Source: Blastomussa wellsi
Taxonomy: Eukaryota; Cnidaria; Anthozoa; Scleractinia; Plerogyridae
Direction: 5' to 3'
DNA length: 64,000 bases
NCBI GenBank assembly: GCA_947652115.1
Contig: OX393571.1
Span: 11,789,504-11,853,503, forward strand
The first letter of the stretch is position 1. Each line of letters opens with the position of its first letter. The position numbers and the translations under genes were made by a program. The notes below the pieces were generated by a model. The model was not told the DNA's origin. It saw nothing but the letters and a program-made list of their open reading frames with translations, and made no database searches. Shown here piece after piece: positions 23,014 through 36,146 of this stretch.

Positions 23014-24144
23014 AATTTTGCCTCAAACTCGAAAAAATATTGTCCAAACATCAATGTTTTCACTCTCCTTTTTCAGTGGACTACCTATTATTGCCAAAGA
23101 TTAAATCCTGGCAGAGGCTTAAGTTCAGGAGGCGCCAGGCAGTGTGCAACAATACCTTTAAATTTAAAATGTTTACCGTAAAGCCCCAAAGTCGGGGGAA
23201 AGTTTGAAGTTTTAATTTTGAACGTTTTGGCTCTTCTTCGTGTCCATTAAAGCGAGAAATAGACAAGCCGCTGGAGATTAGCAATACGTTTCTTCTCTTT
23301 ATTTGAACCATGACAAGTGCATTACAACTGCAGTTTCAAAACTGTAGAAAAACTCTCTTTACATATAAGCTTGGGTTATTTGACGCAAAAGGTACGCAGT
23401 TGCAATACTGAACTTTGGACTAAATGAGAAAGTATCGATACCTTAAATAATTTAAAATACCCCCCTCCCAAACTAAAATCAGAGTGCGTGTATTAAAACA
23501 AATGCGCCTTACTCGTTGTGTTCTACGGCAAGGAAGAGCACAAGACATTCTTGTGCAATCCCGTATTTATGTACTTTATATTCCATCTTGTAGTGTTTAG
23601 TATAGCAATGCAAACTAATCTTCTGCACATATGCATGCATTGGGAGCAAAAATCGCTTTGCTCTTGAAAGGATAGTACCACAAGGAGGGTATGATGTTTT
23701 CTGAAACATATATATATATATACCTTGTGATATTCAAGAAGCAGTAGCGCAGAAGTGTGCATTTACACGGTGCAGTGCACACAGGTTCCTACCAACCCTC
23801 CATCCCCTCCTGATATTAATTAATTAAACAAACATTAAAGTTTACACATTAGTGCCTTAGTGCCTTAGCAACTTTGCGGGTTAGAAGAAGACAGCCCACA
23901 ACATATCATCCCAATAGTGCACTCTGCATTAAAAATGTGGCTTATGCAAATGTAATGTAGGGTAAGTATTTGTGGGACTATGTGCTGCGTAGGGACACAC
24001 AGGGCTCTGCAGGGATCACATGGCTTTGTGTTCCAGCTGTGCGAGGTCATGCAGTTGTTTTGAGCCTTGAGGCTTTCTTTTTTGATTGCCTTTGTAGCTG
24101 TTCTTGCTTGTTTCTTTATCATACGGCACTGTATCTGGATTTAA

Positions 24145-24700
24145 CCTTGACATTAAATTTTAGTCTCTGCTTGGCTTGGCCAGGTCATACCTTTTTGCGC
24201 CATACGATTGACCTTCTTCAATGTTTTGATAAATGCAACCACCTTATTCGTCTGAACTCTGAGTTCCACTTTGATCTTCAGTGGTGGGTTTAGTTTCTTT
24301 CTTCTTGACATGGCATCTACTTCTGGTTGTTTCTGGGCATCTCCACTGCACCTGACTTGGAAGTGACATCAAATGCATCTGGTTCCCTTGGCTTTGTTAC
24401 CTATTTCAGAGCTGAAGGGTTCAATGGAGAATGGGCTTCTTCCGAAACCCACAGCCTACAAAGAGCTGCTCCCGGTCGTCATTGCAGCTTATGTGTACAT
24501 TCGCAAGACATCACAATCTTTTCCATTCTGACAATAAAGCAATCATCCTTATCCTCAATTCCAGGACATCCAAGATCCCAGACTTCTGCAGTTGCTTCAT
24601 AATCTACCTATTTACAGTGGCTGCTTGATCCACAATGCTGAAACTGTGCATATATAATTGCTATTTTACATTTCACATGTCGGCATTTCTGAGACTTCTT
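24145..24700 (+). pseudogene. DIRS-like retroelement relic (RT/RNase H region)
   Basis: Plus-strand fragments in shifting frames: HTFLRHTIDLLQCFD, IRLNSEFHFDLQWWV, APDLEVTSNASGSLGF, FNGEWASSETHSLQ, YKELLPVVIAAYVYI, LFHSDNKAIILILNSRTSK. This order and wording (RtflR..IDLL, iRLN.eFr.DL.WW, SDASGS.GFga, YKELlPvViAa, SDN.avv.iLNs.tSk) is that of the RNase H-like segment of DIRS-type polymerases. Frameshifts and stops show it is dead. Intron 6 of gene A. Confidence 0.8.
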
Positions 24701-25900
24701 TTGAATAACCAGACCTTACATTGTAACACGAATAAGTGAACCCCTTCGTTTCTACATAAAGAAAAGTATCAATGAACAAAAACCACTGGCATAAATTCAG
24801 AGAACTTGGATAATCAAGAAGCAAGGTAAGTTTTGATAAAATTATGTTGATTCATGTCCGTAAACATGACCTTAGTCACGTTTTGTTAAAGATCAGCTCG
24901 TTTTGCTCACACAGTGGTCATGGAAAATGTGCTCCACAAAGAAAAAAATTTGGAGAAAGGGTATATTGTTGGTTAAAGAGCACCTTGTCCTACTGTAACC
25001 CCCATATTTTTTGCTAACATAAACATTTGCACCAGTTTGAAATGCATTGCACCCTTTGTTTCTTCTTTTTACCAAATCTGATTATTTACAGTGTATAACA
25101 TTCAGAAGTCATGAAAAACTGTGCGTCATTTGCCACACGACTGAGTCTGAAGGGGCATGCACGACTGGGTCTATTCCTGGGTTGGTCTCACAAACTGATT
25201 TGCATGCATGTTTACAAAGACCTAATGTGATGAAAATCAGTTTACGACGTCATCCCAGGAATAGGCCCGCATCCCTTCTGACTTGGTTGTGTAACAAATG
25301 TTTTTCGTAACTTTTGAATACTACAAAGTTGTAGACAATACTGAAAGTATGTTGAGAGAAGCAGTTTGAAGCGGTCACAATTGTGTGTGTTTGCCAAAAC
25401 TGTTCTGCGAAATGAAAGATTAGACGTCAATGGCTTAAAATCGAGTTTTATTTTTTATTTTATTTTATTATTTTGGAGAGTAGATTAGGCGTATAATTCA
25501 TGGTAGACCACTGCTACCCAAGAAAATTTAGTGGTGTTAATCCATTTTAAGATAATGCCAAACTCAGCTGAAAGGTGCCCGCATTTGTTTCTAGTTCAAG
25601 ATTGTATTATATCCTGTAAACACAGAGAGATCTCATGGTAGCACAGTCAGCTCATCATAAGATTATGCACCAATGGACAAACTACTGATAGGCAATGTAG
25701 TGAAATTTGTTTTCAGAAAATTAATAACCTAGAAAACACTAGTAACAGCCATAGTAAATCTTACATCAAGGCATGTTCAGATTCTGGATGATCAGTTAGA
25801 AAATTCATCTGGAATTTGTCCAAAGGTTCCGATAAGTTACATCATTGTTATAAAGATTTACCATAAATTATTTGAAATAAAGTCTCATTACTCAACCTAC

Positions 25901-26161
25901 CCACTCTGATTTCAAAATTCTTGAATCGATCTGGACAGCAATCTCTGTTGACTATGTACACTTCAGACACAAGCTCAACTTGTTGCAGGTCCACTCTCCA
26001 CCAAGGTTTGACGCTACTTAAACTGATAGTCATGGTACATGATCCTTCTGGGTTTCCAAACTGGAAGTCAGTGTTGCTATTTCCATCCACTGCTTTGCTA
26101 CTCCTTCCATCCTTATACTTTGAAAAGTACTGATCTGTTGGCTTGCCAAATGCCAGATTGT
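25901..26161 (-). CDS. Gene A exon 6: FTP domain 2, first part
   Basis: Reads DNLAFGKPTDQ, KAVDGN.NTDF, KPWWRVDLQQ, VYIVNRDCCPDRFKNFEIRVG. This copy keeps the vicinal Cys-Cys of FTP domains, but the position usually taken by the ligand-binding histidine near CT(H)T reads CTMT and the R-x-D spacing is altered. It is structurally an FTP module, probably without classic fucose binding. Phase 1 to 1, donor G|GTAGGT. Confidence 0.88.
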
Positions 26162-26813
26162 CTTGAAAGAAACATGGGGACATTACTACTACTAGTACAT
26201 GTTTGCCTTATTGTCACTAACAGAAATTGCAGGTGCAAAGAAATGATAAGTTATAATTTATTAACAAATAAAGAAGTGTAAGCCATGTATTATACTGTCA
26301 CAAAATAAGACGGGCATTTGAGAACACAAGGGAAAAGTAGAAAACATGAGCCGCAGGCGAGTGTTTTCTACATTTCTCGAATTTTCACTAGAGAAAAGCT
26401 GACGAAAAACAATAAAACATGCTTTTTCTATGTTTTATACTCTGATAAAACATGGATTTTTGACCAATCCGAGCACGTGCAGAGTCCTATCTATATTATA
26501 ATGGCTTTTAAAGGTCATAGCAAAATTCAACATAATTTATGATGGAATACATCAGCAAAATAATCATTTTTGATTAGAAAATCACTGATTTAATGGCACA
26601 AAATAATCTGAATTCTTATTCACTGGTTGGAGAAACAAAAGGTTGCCTTGTTTTGCTTTTCACAAAAGAATACATCTTGTATAAGACAGATCACTGATTT
26701 GGAACAAATCTGAAAGCTTATTCTTTGGCGGAGAAAAAATGTTTCTTTCTTTCACTTTCCATAAAGGAAGAAATCTTGTGGAAGAGAATAATGATTAAAT
26801 ATTAATTACATAC

Positions 26814-26987
26814 CTCTTGAATAAATTTCCACCTCACAAAGTTGCAGAATTTGCCTCTTTGTGGTCATAATACCAACATATCTACCAGTCGTCAGTGGAT
26901 TAATGAAACACACAGCTGATGCTTTGAAGTCAATAAAACTGTAACGTCCTTCACATTCAGGGTTGTTTGCCACTGTTGACTTACTAC
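26814..26987 (-). CDS. Gene A exon 5: FTP domain 1, second part
   Basis: Reads NPECEGRYSF, AVCFIN, then GRYVGIMT and LQLCEVEIYS: the three conserved cysteines and the C-terminal LCEVEvY strand of FTP domains. Acceptor TTGGCAG, donor G|GTATGT, phase 1 both ends, which completes the domain started in exon 4. Confidence 0.88.
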
Positions 26988-27960
26988 CTGCCAATTAGAT
27001 TTTGAAACAGAGTTAGGTGAGGGGTTTGCATTCCTTGCAGTATCGTGAAAAAGTAATGCAAGTGAAATGCGCGAATTTTGTTTTTTGTTATCCCGACTTT
27101 TCGATCGAAAGATCATGAAAGTTCGTGCGAAAGTTTGGAGGCAAGTTTGCATCATTTCAAATGACAATTCTTTAAAACAAATAACAAATTTTCGCTACCT
27201 TAACGATAATTTGCGATTGTAAGCATGATTGTGTCAACAAATCCACAAAATTTCGCTAGATCCTCAACATGCCTGTAGTGCAGTAAAAGACGAGTGAAAG
27301 TTATGCACACATTCTCTACAATCGCCTGATTATGTAACTTTCGCAAAATATATCTTCCTGTGGTGCTCGTAACTATATGCATTTCAATCATTGATAGAAT
27401 GGATAACACACATACATAGCAATACATTAGATGCATAATACTTAGCAAAGAGTTTTCAACCAAATTTTACTTTGTTGGCTTCACTCTACATGTAGTTCAG
27501 AATATTTACCAACGCATGCAACTGTGAGATGTCAACGTACCGTACAAAGACTTTGAGTTGTATTTGTTACTGGTTGATGTACAGAGACCACAAAAGTAAA
27601 CAGGAAACTATGTTCCTGTAGTGTATATTTCATAGGTATTCTACAATGATTTTTCGTTCAACAAACTTTCTTGTGTCTGTCGATCTATTGTGAAACCTCG
27701 TACCGTTGTTTTCTACCCTAGTTCTACCCTAGTCCCTTGTGAGTGGAGTAAGCATCAAATGGTAAGGCCACTCAACATTTTACAAATTTTATTGCATTGT
27801 TCTTTCTGTTTCATGTTTTCTAACCCGTTCTGTCAGTTCAAAGTTAAAAAATACGCTTTTCATCACAAAGAATAGGTGCTAACTATCACCTTTCCCGGCA
27901 GATTACAAGTAACCGCTCGTAATTGCAAACACACGATTATAAACTTCCTAATTGTGTGGT

Positions 27961-28945
27961 TCCAGGAAATATCCATACCCCCACCACGGAGGGAATTGGA
28001 AATTCCAGAGGGGTGAGGGGGTCAAAGGCCCAGGAAATTCCTGAGGGGACGGGGGGTTGTCGCTGAATTAGCTTTCCAGATGGTCAAGATCGATACAGTG
28101 CAACCTCAATTCAAAATCGCTTCTTACCTACTCTGCAGAGATTTTAAATGGTCTAAAAAGTGACCTAGGTTTTTGATACACAATTGTAATACATTTAAAA
28201 TAGGTTTCCTTTCTCTTGAAAGCGAATTGGAAACAAACAAGTTCACAAAAATCCCCCAGTTTGTTCGTAGATGCTACACTTACCAGTCTACCGAGTGTCA
28301 CATGTTTTTGACCGCAATGCACTGGTGACTAGCCTTGTTTGTTTCTTGCGTTCGATCGAAAGAAAGTCATTCTTGTTAGCGAAAAGTTTAATCTTTTATA
28401 GTGATGAAAGTGATGCTGTGATTTCAGGAACCCATGAATATCTTGTTCTTGTTATTTCTAGCTATTCGTCTGTAATTTTCTTCTTAAATTCAGCTTTCTT
28501 AGTGATTGTGTTTGTATCATGTTTGCGGTAACTGTTATCGATCAACATTAATTTGAAGTCTGCGTCCGTGGACAAAAGTTTGCAAGCAGTTTGGGATGAA
28601 AAGGGATGGATGATTATACATCAAGGTAATTAAACAAGTGGTTACCAAATATTTTGTCTGTATGGTTGAGGAAATCTTTGTATTGTCTTTAACAATTTAT
28701 TTCGTTTTCAAACCTGTTCCGTCATGTTTACAAGAGAAAGTGGCTTAACATTGAGAACATTTGCACAATTTCTGTTTAAAAGGTTATTTTCCAGAGGGTA
28801 TAGGGGGTATGCAAATTACTTTTGGAATTTCCGGAGGGGTGGGGGAGGGGTTATTATTCTTTGCAAAAATGGGAAATCCAGAGAGGTGGGGGGGGGGGTC
28901 TTACCTGAAATTCCCTCCGTGGTGGGGGTATGGATATTTTCTGGA
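27961..28945. mobile_element. About 985-bp element with inverted ends
   Basis: Left TCCAGGAAATATCCATACCC then CCACCACGGAGGGAATT pairs with right AATTCCCTCCGTGGTGG then GGGTATGGATATTTTCTGGA. Purine/G-rich segments adjoin both arms. No coding region or clear target duplication. Intron 4 of gene A. Confidence 0.75.
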
Positions 28946-30136
28946 GCAACGCATTCAAGGGAGATTGAACTAATTTGGTGGAATGGCCAGAATATAGTAC
29001 CTTGAATGCAATAAAAATAATCTTGGGGCAGCACGCAATTTGTGGCAACTATGAAGAGAGTGAAAACTATTAATTTTTAGCAAACTGCATCCAACAAAAA
29101 CTGACTAAAGACTCATAACTAGCGCCCTGCTAATATGAAGACAATAAAACAGCTTCAGTACCCAGGGTAAATCACATTACAACTGCTAGTGATTTTTAAA
29201 TTTAAGTGAATGGAATTTCAAGGCAATGCGATTCAAGGTTAAATGAATCAACAAAAACAACATGATTTCATTCAGACCGCGCCATTTGTTTACACAAGAG
29301 CACAGCATGTCTGGGAATTCTATCACGTTCATATTGGCTTATGGATAAAAAAATTTAAATTAACCAAAATCTTAAGACTTAAAGAACTCTGGGAAAATAT
29401 AGTTTTGGCAATATTTTTGAGAATTAATTGGTACGTTTTTGGGAATGATTGTATTCAGATGCATGATCTGCTCCAGACAACGGGACGCTTCTGTTATTGA
29501 AATTATAATTTGAGCCAAGACAAAGCTGACAAAATATTTCAATCAATATACTCTATATGGCAAAAAGATTATGCTAAGGTAGTGAATTAAATATTGAAAA
29601 TAGTGAAACATTCAAGAGAAAGATTTAAATTCACAACTTAAAGAAAGACTGTTAGATGAAATGTAATCAGGGACACGCAAACAACACATAGAAAGTTTGA
29701 TACACATGATCACTCTTTATATTATTTTTGCAGATTTCTCAGATATATTTTTTCTGGACAAACATGTAGTTATGCATAGTTAGGAAAGGATGGGATCTGA
29801 ACCATTAATTTTCATTTTTGATTGAAAAGGGCAGATTTCTACTCCATGCAGAACTAAAGTTACCATTAACAATTCATTTCATTACTTTATTCGGAGTTCT
29901 TCTATTACAGTTCAACCTAATTTTGTTGAAAATTGTTTGCATTACTTCTGAACAGTACTGTACTTAAAGAAATTCTCTTTAAGACTAGTTTCACAGTTTG
30001 GTCTGCCCATGTAGAAGCTTTTATGTGACCCACTCAATTATTGCTATGAACCAATTAGACACAAGTAGATAACTCATAGATGAAACTACTGTCAGTACAA
30101 GTTTGACAAATGCTGTGTAATGATACTGGTGCTCAC
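28946..30136. other. Gene A intron 4 remainder, nothing recognised
   Basis: AT-rich intron; small open frames only, none with domain similarity or splice context. Confidence 0.5.
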
Positions 30137-30403
30137 CAAATGTTATCTTATAGTCTTCATTTCTCAGCTGTGGACTGCCATCTGATGTTAATCTGTTGAC
30201 TATGTATATTTCAGCAACTGGCACAAGATCTGCACCCAGGTCCACTCTCCACCAGCTGGGGTTGTCTTGCTGTGTTTGTGAACAGTGTCCATTATTAAAA
30301 TCAGGATCAGCATTCCCATCCACTGCATTCCCTGATACACCCAATGCATTAGAATCATTATATGTTGAAGACTGAGCTGTGGGCTTACCAAGAGCAAGGT
30401 TCT
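30137..30403 (-). CDS. Gene A exon 4: FTP (F-type lectin-like) domain 1, first part
   Basis: Reads ENLALGKPTAQSSTY, then NAVDGN.DPDF, WWRVDLG and IYIVNR, the hallmark strands of the fucolectin/tachylectin-4/pentraxin-1 (FTP) fold. The Cys-Cys pair and R-x-D loop usual after VNR in fucose-binding members are absent (NRLTSDGSPQL instead), so fucose binding is doubtful. Phase 1 at both ends. The rest of the domain is exon 5, about 3.1 kb further on. Confidence 0.88.
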
Positions 30404-30764
30404 CTGTAAAATGAACAGATTAAGGGAACAAATTATTAATTAAAAGAAATAAAGAACTTGTGCTTATTCATTGTTGAATTACATAATTATATGTATGCTT
30501 TGTGTATTATCAAGCAGTATTGTACATGAACTATGACATCTGACCCAGTTCACTTAACTCTTGTTGATCAATTAATGGTGACGTACTGTAGTCGACCAGT
30601 AACATTTCACAGGGAAAAAAATAAAATTATTTGCAACCCAGCTGTGGCCTTCAGACTCTGAGAAAATGCTATCAACCAAATTCAAAGGGGCGGTCTGCAA
30701 AGTCCATCTGTTCTGCTTTAACTAACAATTGCATACACTCAATTAAGAATTCATTCAAAGATAC

Positions 30765-30909
30765 CTGGTTTTTGTTTCACTCCAAACACTTCTGTCCTCA
30801 TACACACAATGCCCTGATGCTTGTTTGGCAGGAATTGCAGATACCTTGCCAGGACTCCATAAAGAACATGCTTAACTTCTGAGTTTCTGTCATTATTTCC
30901 CTCAAGGTA
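30765..30909 (-). CDS. Gene A exon 3: F5/8C domain 1, C-terminal part
   Basis: A short exon between TTTTTTTCAG and G|GTATC. It reads YLEGNNDRNSEVKHVL...ARYLQFLPNKHQG....RTEVFGV, the standard F5/8C ending (gN.d....v.h.l....a.y.rf.p......RvEvfG). Entry phase 0 and exit phase 1 match exon 2 and exon 4, and the layout copies that of the second F5/8C domain (exons 8 and 9). Confidence 0.85.
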
Positions 30910-31839
30910 CTGAAAAAAATTATATGCATGTAAGTTTAATGATTAAAAGTAAAAGGACAGATGGTGTTCCACTTCTGACGTCATCATCTTTGACCAAAAA
31001 ACGCATCACTTATACTCTGTCTCTGCAGGAGGAAAACATTTTCCAATGATACCCAGATCAGTGTGACAGAGTAAAATGAGCAAGAAATAAAACTGTCAAA
31101 AAAGATGATGCTAGTGGAAAGATAAGCACACTTTCATGTTGTAAATTATGGCATTTTGAGTAGCTGGGAGAAGATTTAGCTCATAACTGACCATAAAATG
31201 CCAATCACATAAATTATGTAAAAAAAGAGCACTTTTTTCAAAAATCTCCAGGCACCAATGCAGTATCTATAACAATTTAATATTCACAAACATAACTACA
31301 ACTGGCCCTAGGTCAAAATAAATTTAGTTTTTGTTTTATTTTCTTTTTGTGGATGCAGTTATCCATGGTACTGGATTTTGTCATACTCTCTATAACAATA
31401 GAAACATTCGGCAGCCAATAAGATCACAAAGGAATCCAGTATTCTTCACATTCATTGGATTGACTTGTGCAATGTAATGTAATTTGGAATCTGCATTAAA
31501 GGTTAGAGATCGAAGAACAATGCGCAATGACATGGTGAGAAAAGATTAGATTTTGATGGACCACACAATATCCAGTCTTCTAATGATGCTGCAAACACAA
31601 ACAAATGGCGGACACGTGAAATGAACAAGACCTGTTTTGAACAAGTAGAAGCCCCTGTTTGGGGCTTAAATAAACAAGAGAAACAGGCTCTAAAACCGAC
31701 ATTCACATTCGCAGAGTGCTAAAATCTTGCTGGTGAAGTCCTTTGAGTTTTTCAATCCAATGTGGTTAAATGAATGCAGATCACAGACACTTGTATGGTT
31801 GGCAAAATGGTGCAAAATTTACAAAGTTTATATTTATTC

Positions 31840-32040
31840 AAATTCAATGCTATTATTATTATTCAGCAATATATTTATTCACATTCAACGACGAAGTTTT
31901 TATTCAAGAAATATATTTATTCACATTTAACGACATATTTCTTATTCACGAATATATTCACTCACATTTACGGGATGTATTCATGCACATTCAACGGTTT
32001 ACATTTGTTCACATTCACGATCGAAATATTCACATCTATT
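31840..32040. repeat. Degenerate tandem repeat (ATTCACATTCAACGA family)
   Basis: Successive variants of TATTTATTCACATTCAACGA and TTTATTCACATTTAACGA with units of roughly 30-35 bases. The open frame across it is a by-product of the repetition. Intron 2 of gene A. Confidence 0.65.
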
Positions 32041-33198
32041 AAGCGATTCAGTGGAATTCAGTGGAACTTCGAAATTTGTTTTCGATGTTTGGTGTTGTTA
32101 GAAAAGATTTCTCTTGATAATATATTTGAAGTAGTAACACAAAAGCTTACAATAAGGTGTAAATCATTTTGGTACATAATTTCGTCCAATGAATGCTCGA
32201 AGTCCTAACGGATTCTGTCTTAATTATTTTTTATTCAAGCAGCTTCATTCTGCTTGAACATTGCTGTGCTTCGTAAACATCTCAAATTACTGCTTTTCTG
32301 TACTCCAAAAAGACAGAAAATTCACACTGTTGTTGAATTAATGCCAGTGTCAATTGTACAGAATAAAAACTTGCTTTGTACCGGAGTATTTTGAGATGTT
32401 TGTAAATTTTGTACAGTCAGCTAGTGTGCTGCCATGTTTTGTGGGCTTCGGAAATTACGTATGGACGATCTAGGAGGTGAAGGAATTTTTATTGCTGTTT
32501 TCAAGTTTGGTTTATTCACACTGTATATCAAGGCGGAGAAGGTCTTTAAGTTATTAGTCTTTCAACATGTCTTTTTACACCAGAGTCTAATTATTTGTAT
32601 GAATTTACTGTGTATATGCATGGTATACTATTTCCACTCGCAGTACATTTGCATTATGAAAAATGTATTAAATAAACACGTCTGAATCAAGAACAATGTA
32701 CTAAACAAACCAGGTGAAACAGGGATGGGTACATGCTAAAATCCTCAGTAGATGACTACATAATGCTGTTTTTGGTACAATGGTTTTGTAATCAATTCTT
32801 TCAAAGCTTACAAACTCCGTACCACTAACAACATCCACAAACATTAATCGACTGCCTTAATTCTAGCATTTGGACAGTATGTACACTGCTGATATCCTAA
32901 TACATGAAAATGAATTTTTATTTGATAACAAGTTTTTTTTAAATTATGATTAGCCATGGGTTAAATTTCACTTAGAAACACATAACCCTGAAAATAACTT
33001 GCTTTAGATGATCAGGAGCACAGAGTCATGCACTAAATCGCAATGCTGCATAATTAGTCACTTAATATGATAAATGATTAATAATTAATATATAACTGAC
33101 TCAATGGGGATTAATGAATTACATTTGTGCTCGTTGGAGAAGAAGAACATATAAGGTACATTTCTACATTACTTTAGAAGATAACACTGAAATTGCAC
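32041..33198. other. Gene A intron 2 remainder, nothing recognised
   Basis: AT-rich intronic DNA. Small frames on the plus strand show no domain or conserved motif. Confidence 0.5.
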
Positions 33199-33512
33199 CT
33201 TCACTTGCCCATCCTCTTTGTAATCTGTCCAAGTTGACCCATCTGTGGATGATTTTAGTGTGAAGCTCGTCACCCACTGATCAGCTTGAGAATTCCCTTG
33301 AGTGGACACAGCACAGATGATATGAAGTGTTTGTAGATCAATCTGTAGATGTGGATTAGCGTCACTTGTTAACGCACACCATGATGATCCTGATGTGAAG
33401 TTTAACCGACCATTCTTGGCTGGTGTGTTGGAATTTAGTTTAGATGACGAAGTTATCATATTGTCTGCAATTGTATTATTTCTCATTCCAAGATCTAAAT
33501 CAATACAGTCTC
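33199..33512 (-). CDS. Gene A exon 2: F5/8 type C (discoidin) domain 1, first part
   Basis: Opens with GDCIDLGMRNNTI after a CTGCAG acceptor; the LGM...I pattern is the usual start of F5/8C domains. Later GRLNF...SSWCA, LQIDL and ICAVSTQG.....WVTSFTL match the core beta strands, with the solvent-exposed loop residues polar. Ends YKEDGQVK, phase 0 at AAG|GTGCAA. F5/8C domains bind lipid heads or glycans in other proteins; the ligand here is unknown. Three NxT/S sites are near the start. Confidence 0.9.
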
Positions 33513-33693
33513 CTGCAGTAACAAATTAACAGGAATGAAAGCGTGATTCAAGGAAATTATCAAAGAGTAATATCAAACTATAACTCAGCAAAGAACTACA
33601 ATGAAAAGAACTAGCATGCACAGCATCTTAGAGATGTCATTCATTTCATTTTTAGCCCAAGGTTTTGGATGCACATGCGGGAGGTGTGGTGGC

Positions 33694-33822
33694 CTAATGG
33701 TTAGTGCACTGGACTCCGGATCGGACGGCCTGGGTTGGAGCCCTGGCCAGGGCACTGCGTTGTGTTCTTGAACAAGACACTTTACTCTCACAGTGCCTCT
33801 ATTCACCAAGGTGAATAAATGG
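33694..33822 (+). mobile_element. tRNA-derived SINE, copy 2 (plus)
   Basis: TGGCCTAATGGTTAGTGCAC (A-box-like), then GGGTTGGAGCCC (B-box-like), then GTTGTGTTCTTGAACAAGAC and ACTTTACTCTCACAGTGCC, the V-SINE-like core also seen at 51361. It is truncated by a Penelope-type terminal fragment starting at 33823. Confidence 0.75.
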
Positions 33823-33872
33823 TAATATAATTTGGTTTTATCAACTGGGTTGATAATGTCAATTGGCCACCG
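33823..33872. mobile_element. Penelope-like terminal fragment
   Basis: TATAATTTGGTTTTATCAAC, TGGGTTGATAATGTCAATTG and GCCACCGTAA match the element end at 49312. It abuts SINE copy 2. Confidence 0.65.
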
Positions 33873-35328
33873 TAACCCTAGCCGGAAATACGTCTGCGTT
33901 CACAGGCTACCGTAACCCTGCAATGCACTGCAATGAGTGACAAAGTGTTGGCACATTGTCATTTTAAGCCCCATTTCACCTACAACCATTTAATATGTTA
34001 ACAAAATTATTATTAAGCATAATTTCCAACTTTACCAGATTTAAGGGGTGTTTAAGTACTGGTAGGTCAGTTCATATTACTAATTAATTTGTTCCAGTTG
34101 CTGCTGCAATAATGCCATCAAACACATAGTTTAGTACTCAATTTTACCCCTTTTCCCCTCTTTTAACCCCCCTGCCCCCAATCAATGTTGCAGTTTGTTT
34201 CTTGGAGTCCTTCACTGGAATCATGCAACATTGAATGGGGGGAAGGAGGTGATCTCATCTGAACAAAAGAGGATTTGGGAGAATCTAAGACAGTTATGCA
34301 AATCAGAGACGCAGTCTAGGGTTTGCATAACTTTCAAGAATTCTTTATACGTGCCAACAGGTTGGGTTACCCGTGCAGGAAAAACTAATTAAAAAAGTCA
34401 TAATTATGTCCAAATGGCTCGCATTTACAGCATGGGTTAGCCGATCATGTTGTGTCGCTTGTGTCAGCGGTTCAGAGAAATTTTACTCGTTCAAACAGGT
34501 TGAGTCATCCATCTAAAGGACCCTGTAAAACGAGTCGAAAACGAAGGAAGCAAAACATTTCTTCACCCCGCTGCAGTTGTAAAAGATGCAAGTGTGTAAG
34601 CAGTGGTCAAGATGTTACACAAACCGGATTTTCAGAGGGTTTGGAATGGTTTGCAAAGCGTTTGACAGGCTTTGAAAAGCATGCTGAAAAGGGTTGAAGT
34701 GGTTTGCAGAGCATTTGGAATTGACGTGAATCTTTTCGACACACGACGGCGAATTGTTTATGTGAAATGGTTTTTTTTCCAGCAAGTTGAAGACAATGAT
34801 TTATTTAGAGTAAAGCTCATACGTGTAGTTAAACTCTCATGTATGTAGAAGAAATAAATGAATTTGGCCTTTGCAGTTTTGTTTTATTCAATTGAAGAAG
34901 CTGCTAGCTGTTTGTTTATGTTCTTAAGCCTGGCGTTGCTGAAGAAATTTAACACCGGCCCGGTAATTCCTCATTCATTATTTACAAACATCCGAATGCC
35001 AGTCAACCGTTCAGAGAATAAAGATGACAATAATCACGTTCATAAAGCCAGCGAACATGAGCCGTGCAGCCGCTCAAGGCTAGCTAACATGAGCCGTGTA
35101 GTTTTTTAAAGCTCTTGTTCAGAATAATTCATTACCCATGTGAATGATACTGCACGAGCGTTGTGAAGCGCAATGAAGCGCACTTCACAGCTAGAAGATC
35201 TACTTTTGTGTGGTATTTTGCAAGATTTCCGACAAATCATTGCAACTTATGTACCTCACAAGAAATCTGTCAAGTACAGACAACTGACAAAAAACACTTC
35301 ATTACTATATGGTAACAATTTGTATAGG

Positions 35329-35675
35329 TAATCACATGAGGCCAAGTACTATTAAGGATTAATTGCACGAGAGTTTAAAAAAATTTTCGAAAATTTTGAA
35401 AACTCAAGTGCAATTAATCCTTAATAGTACGAGGTCTCATGGGATTACTTGTTTATCAATAAAGGGCAAAATTTATACGAAGGAAAATCACGTGCGCAGT
35501 CTATTTTTATCTGGGAAGCCTGTTTAGCGCTACGGCAATTAACGGATTAGCCAATCATTAACAGGTAATCATGCCCTCTCTTGATTACTAAAAATGCCCT
35601 CGATTAAGAAAAAAATGCCATCTCTCTCAACCAATCAGCGCTCAGTAATTTTGCCCTTTATTGATAAGTTGAATA
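35329..35675. repeat. Two overlapping palindromic elements
   Basis: Bases 35329-35448: GTACTATTAAGGATTAATTG pairs with CAATTAATCCTTAATAGTAC around an AT-rich centre. Bases about 35452-35675: TTATCAATAAAGGGCAAAAT pairs with ATTTTGCCCTTTATTGATAA. Intron 1 of gene A. Confidence 0.75.
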
Positions 35676-36146
35676 ATCAATACAATAACACTATTTCCTG
35701 ATTTACTGACCAGTCACAAACTACCCCTGATATGATGTTGAGCACATTAAAGCTGGAAATGAGACAAATCCACGACAACTATTTTCACCCTAATGAGTCA
35801 ACTGCATAAAAAATATGAAGAGATGTTTGATTTCGCCATCATTCAAGGTCGTATACCTGGAAAGATTGCCCTCGAACTCAGATCAATGCAAGGCCCGGTT
35901 TACTTTAAGAGATTTTGTTGATCCATGCATGCGAATTCCTTTCTATTCATGCATAATGAAGCACTGAATCGGAATGTGCGAAAGCCTTGAGAAGGAGATC
36001 TCGCATAAATTATTGAGTTCACAGTAAGCAAAGGAACGCAACATTTAGCTCTCAAAAGACCAATCAATAAACTCACTCACCCTCCTAAACACACCTAAAC
36101 AGAACAAGCCTGCATAAAAACGTATTGCAAATGATACTGAGCTCAC

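Noticed and set aside
33694..33770. A functional tRNA gene
   Set aside because: A and B boxes are present, but the arms do not pair into a cloverleaf and the sequence continues into a SINE core shared with two other copies.
34195..35109. Plus-strand small ORFs, one with a CSCKRCKC cluster
   Set aside because: No domain, no splice context, and they lie in an intron of gene A on the opposite strand. Probably chance.
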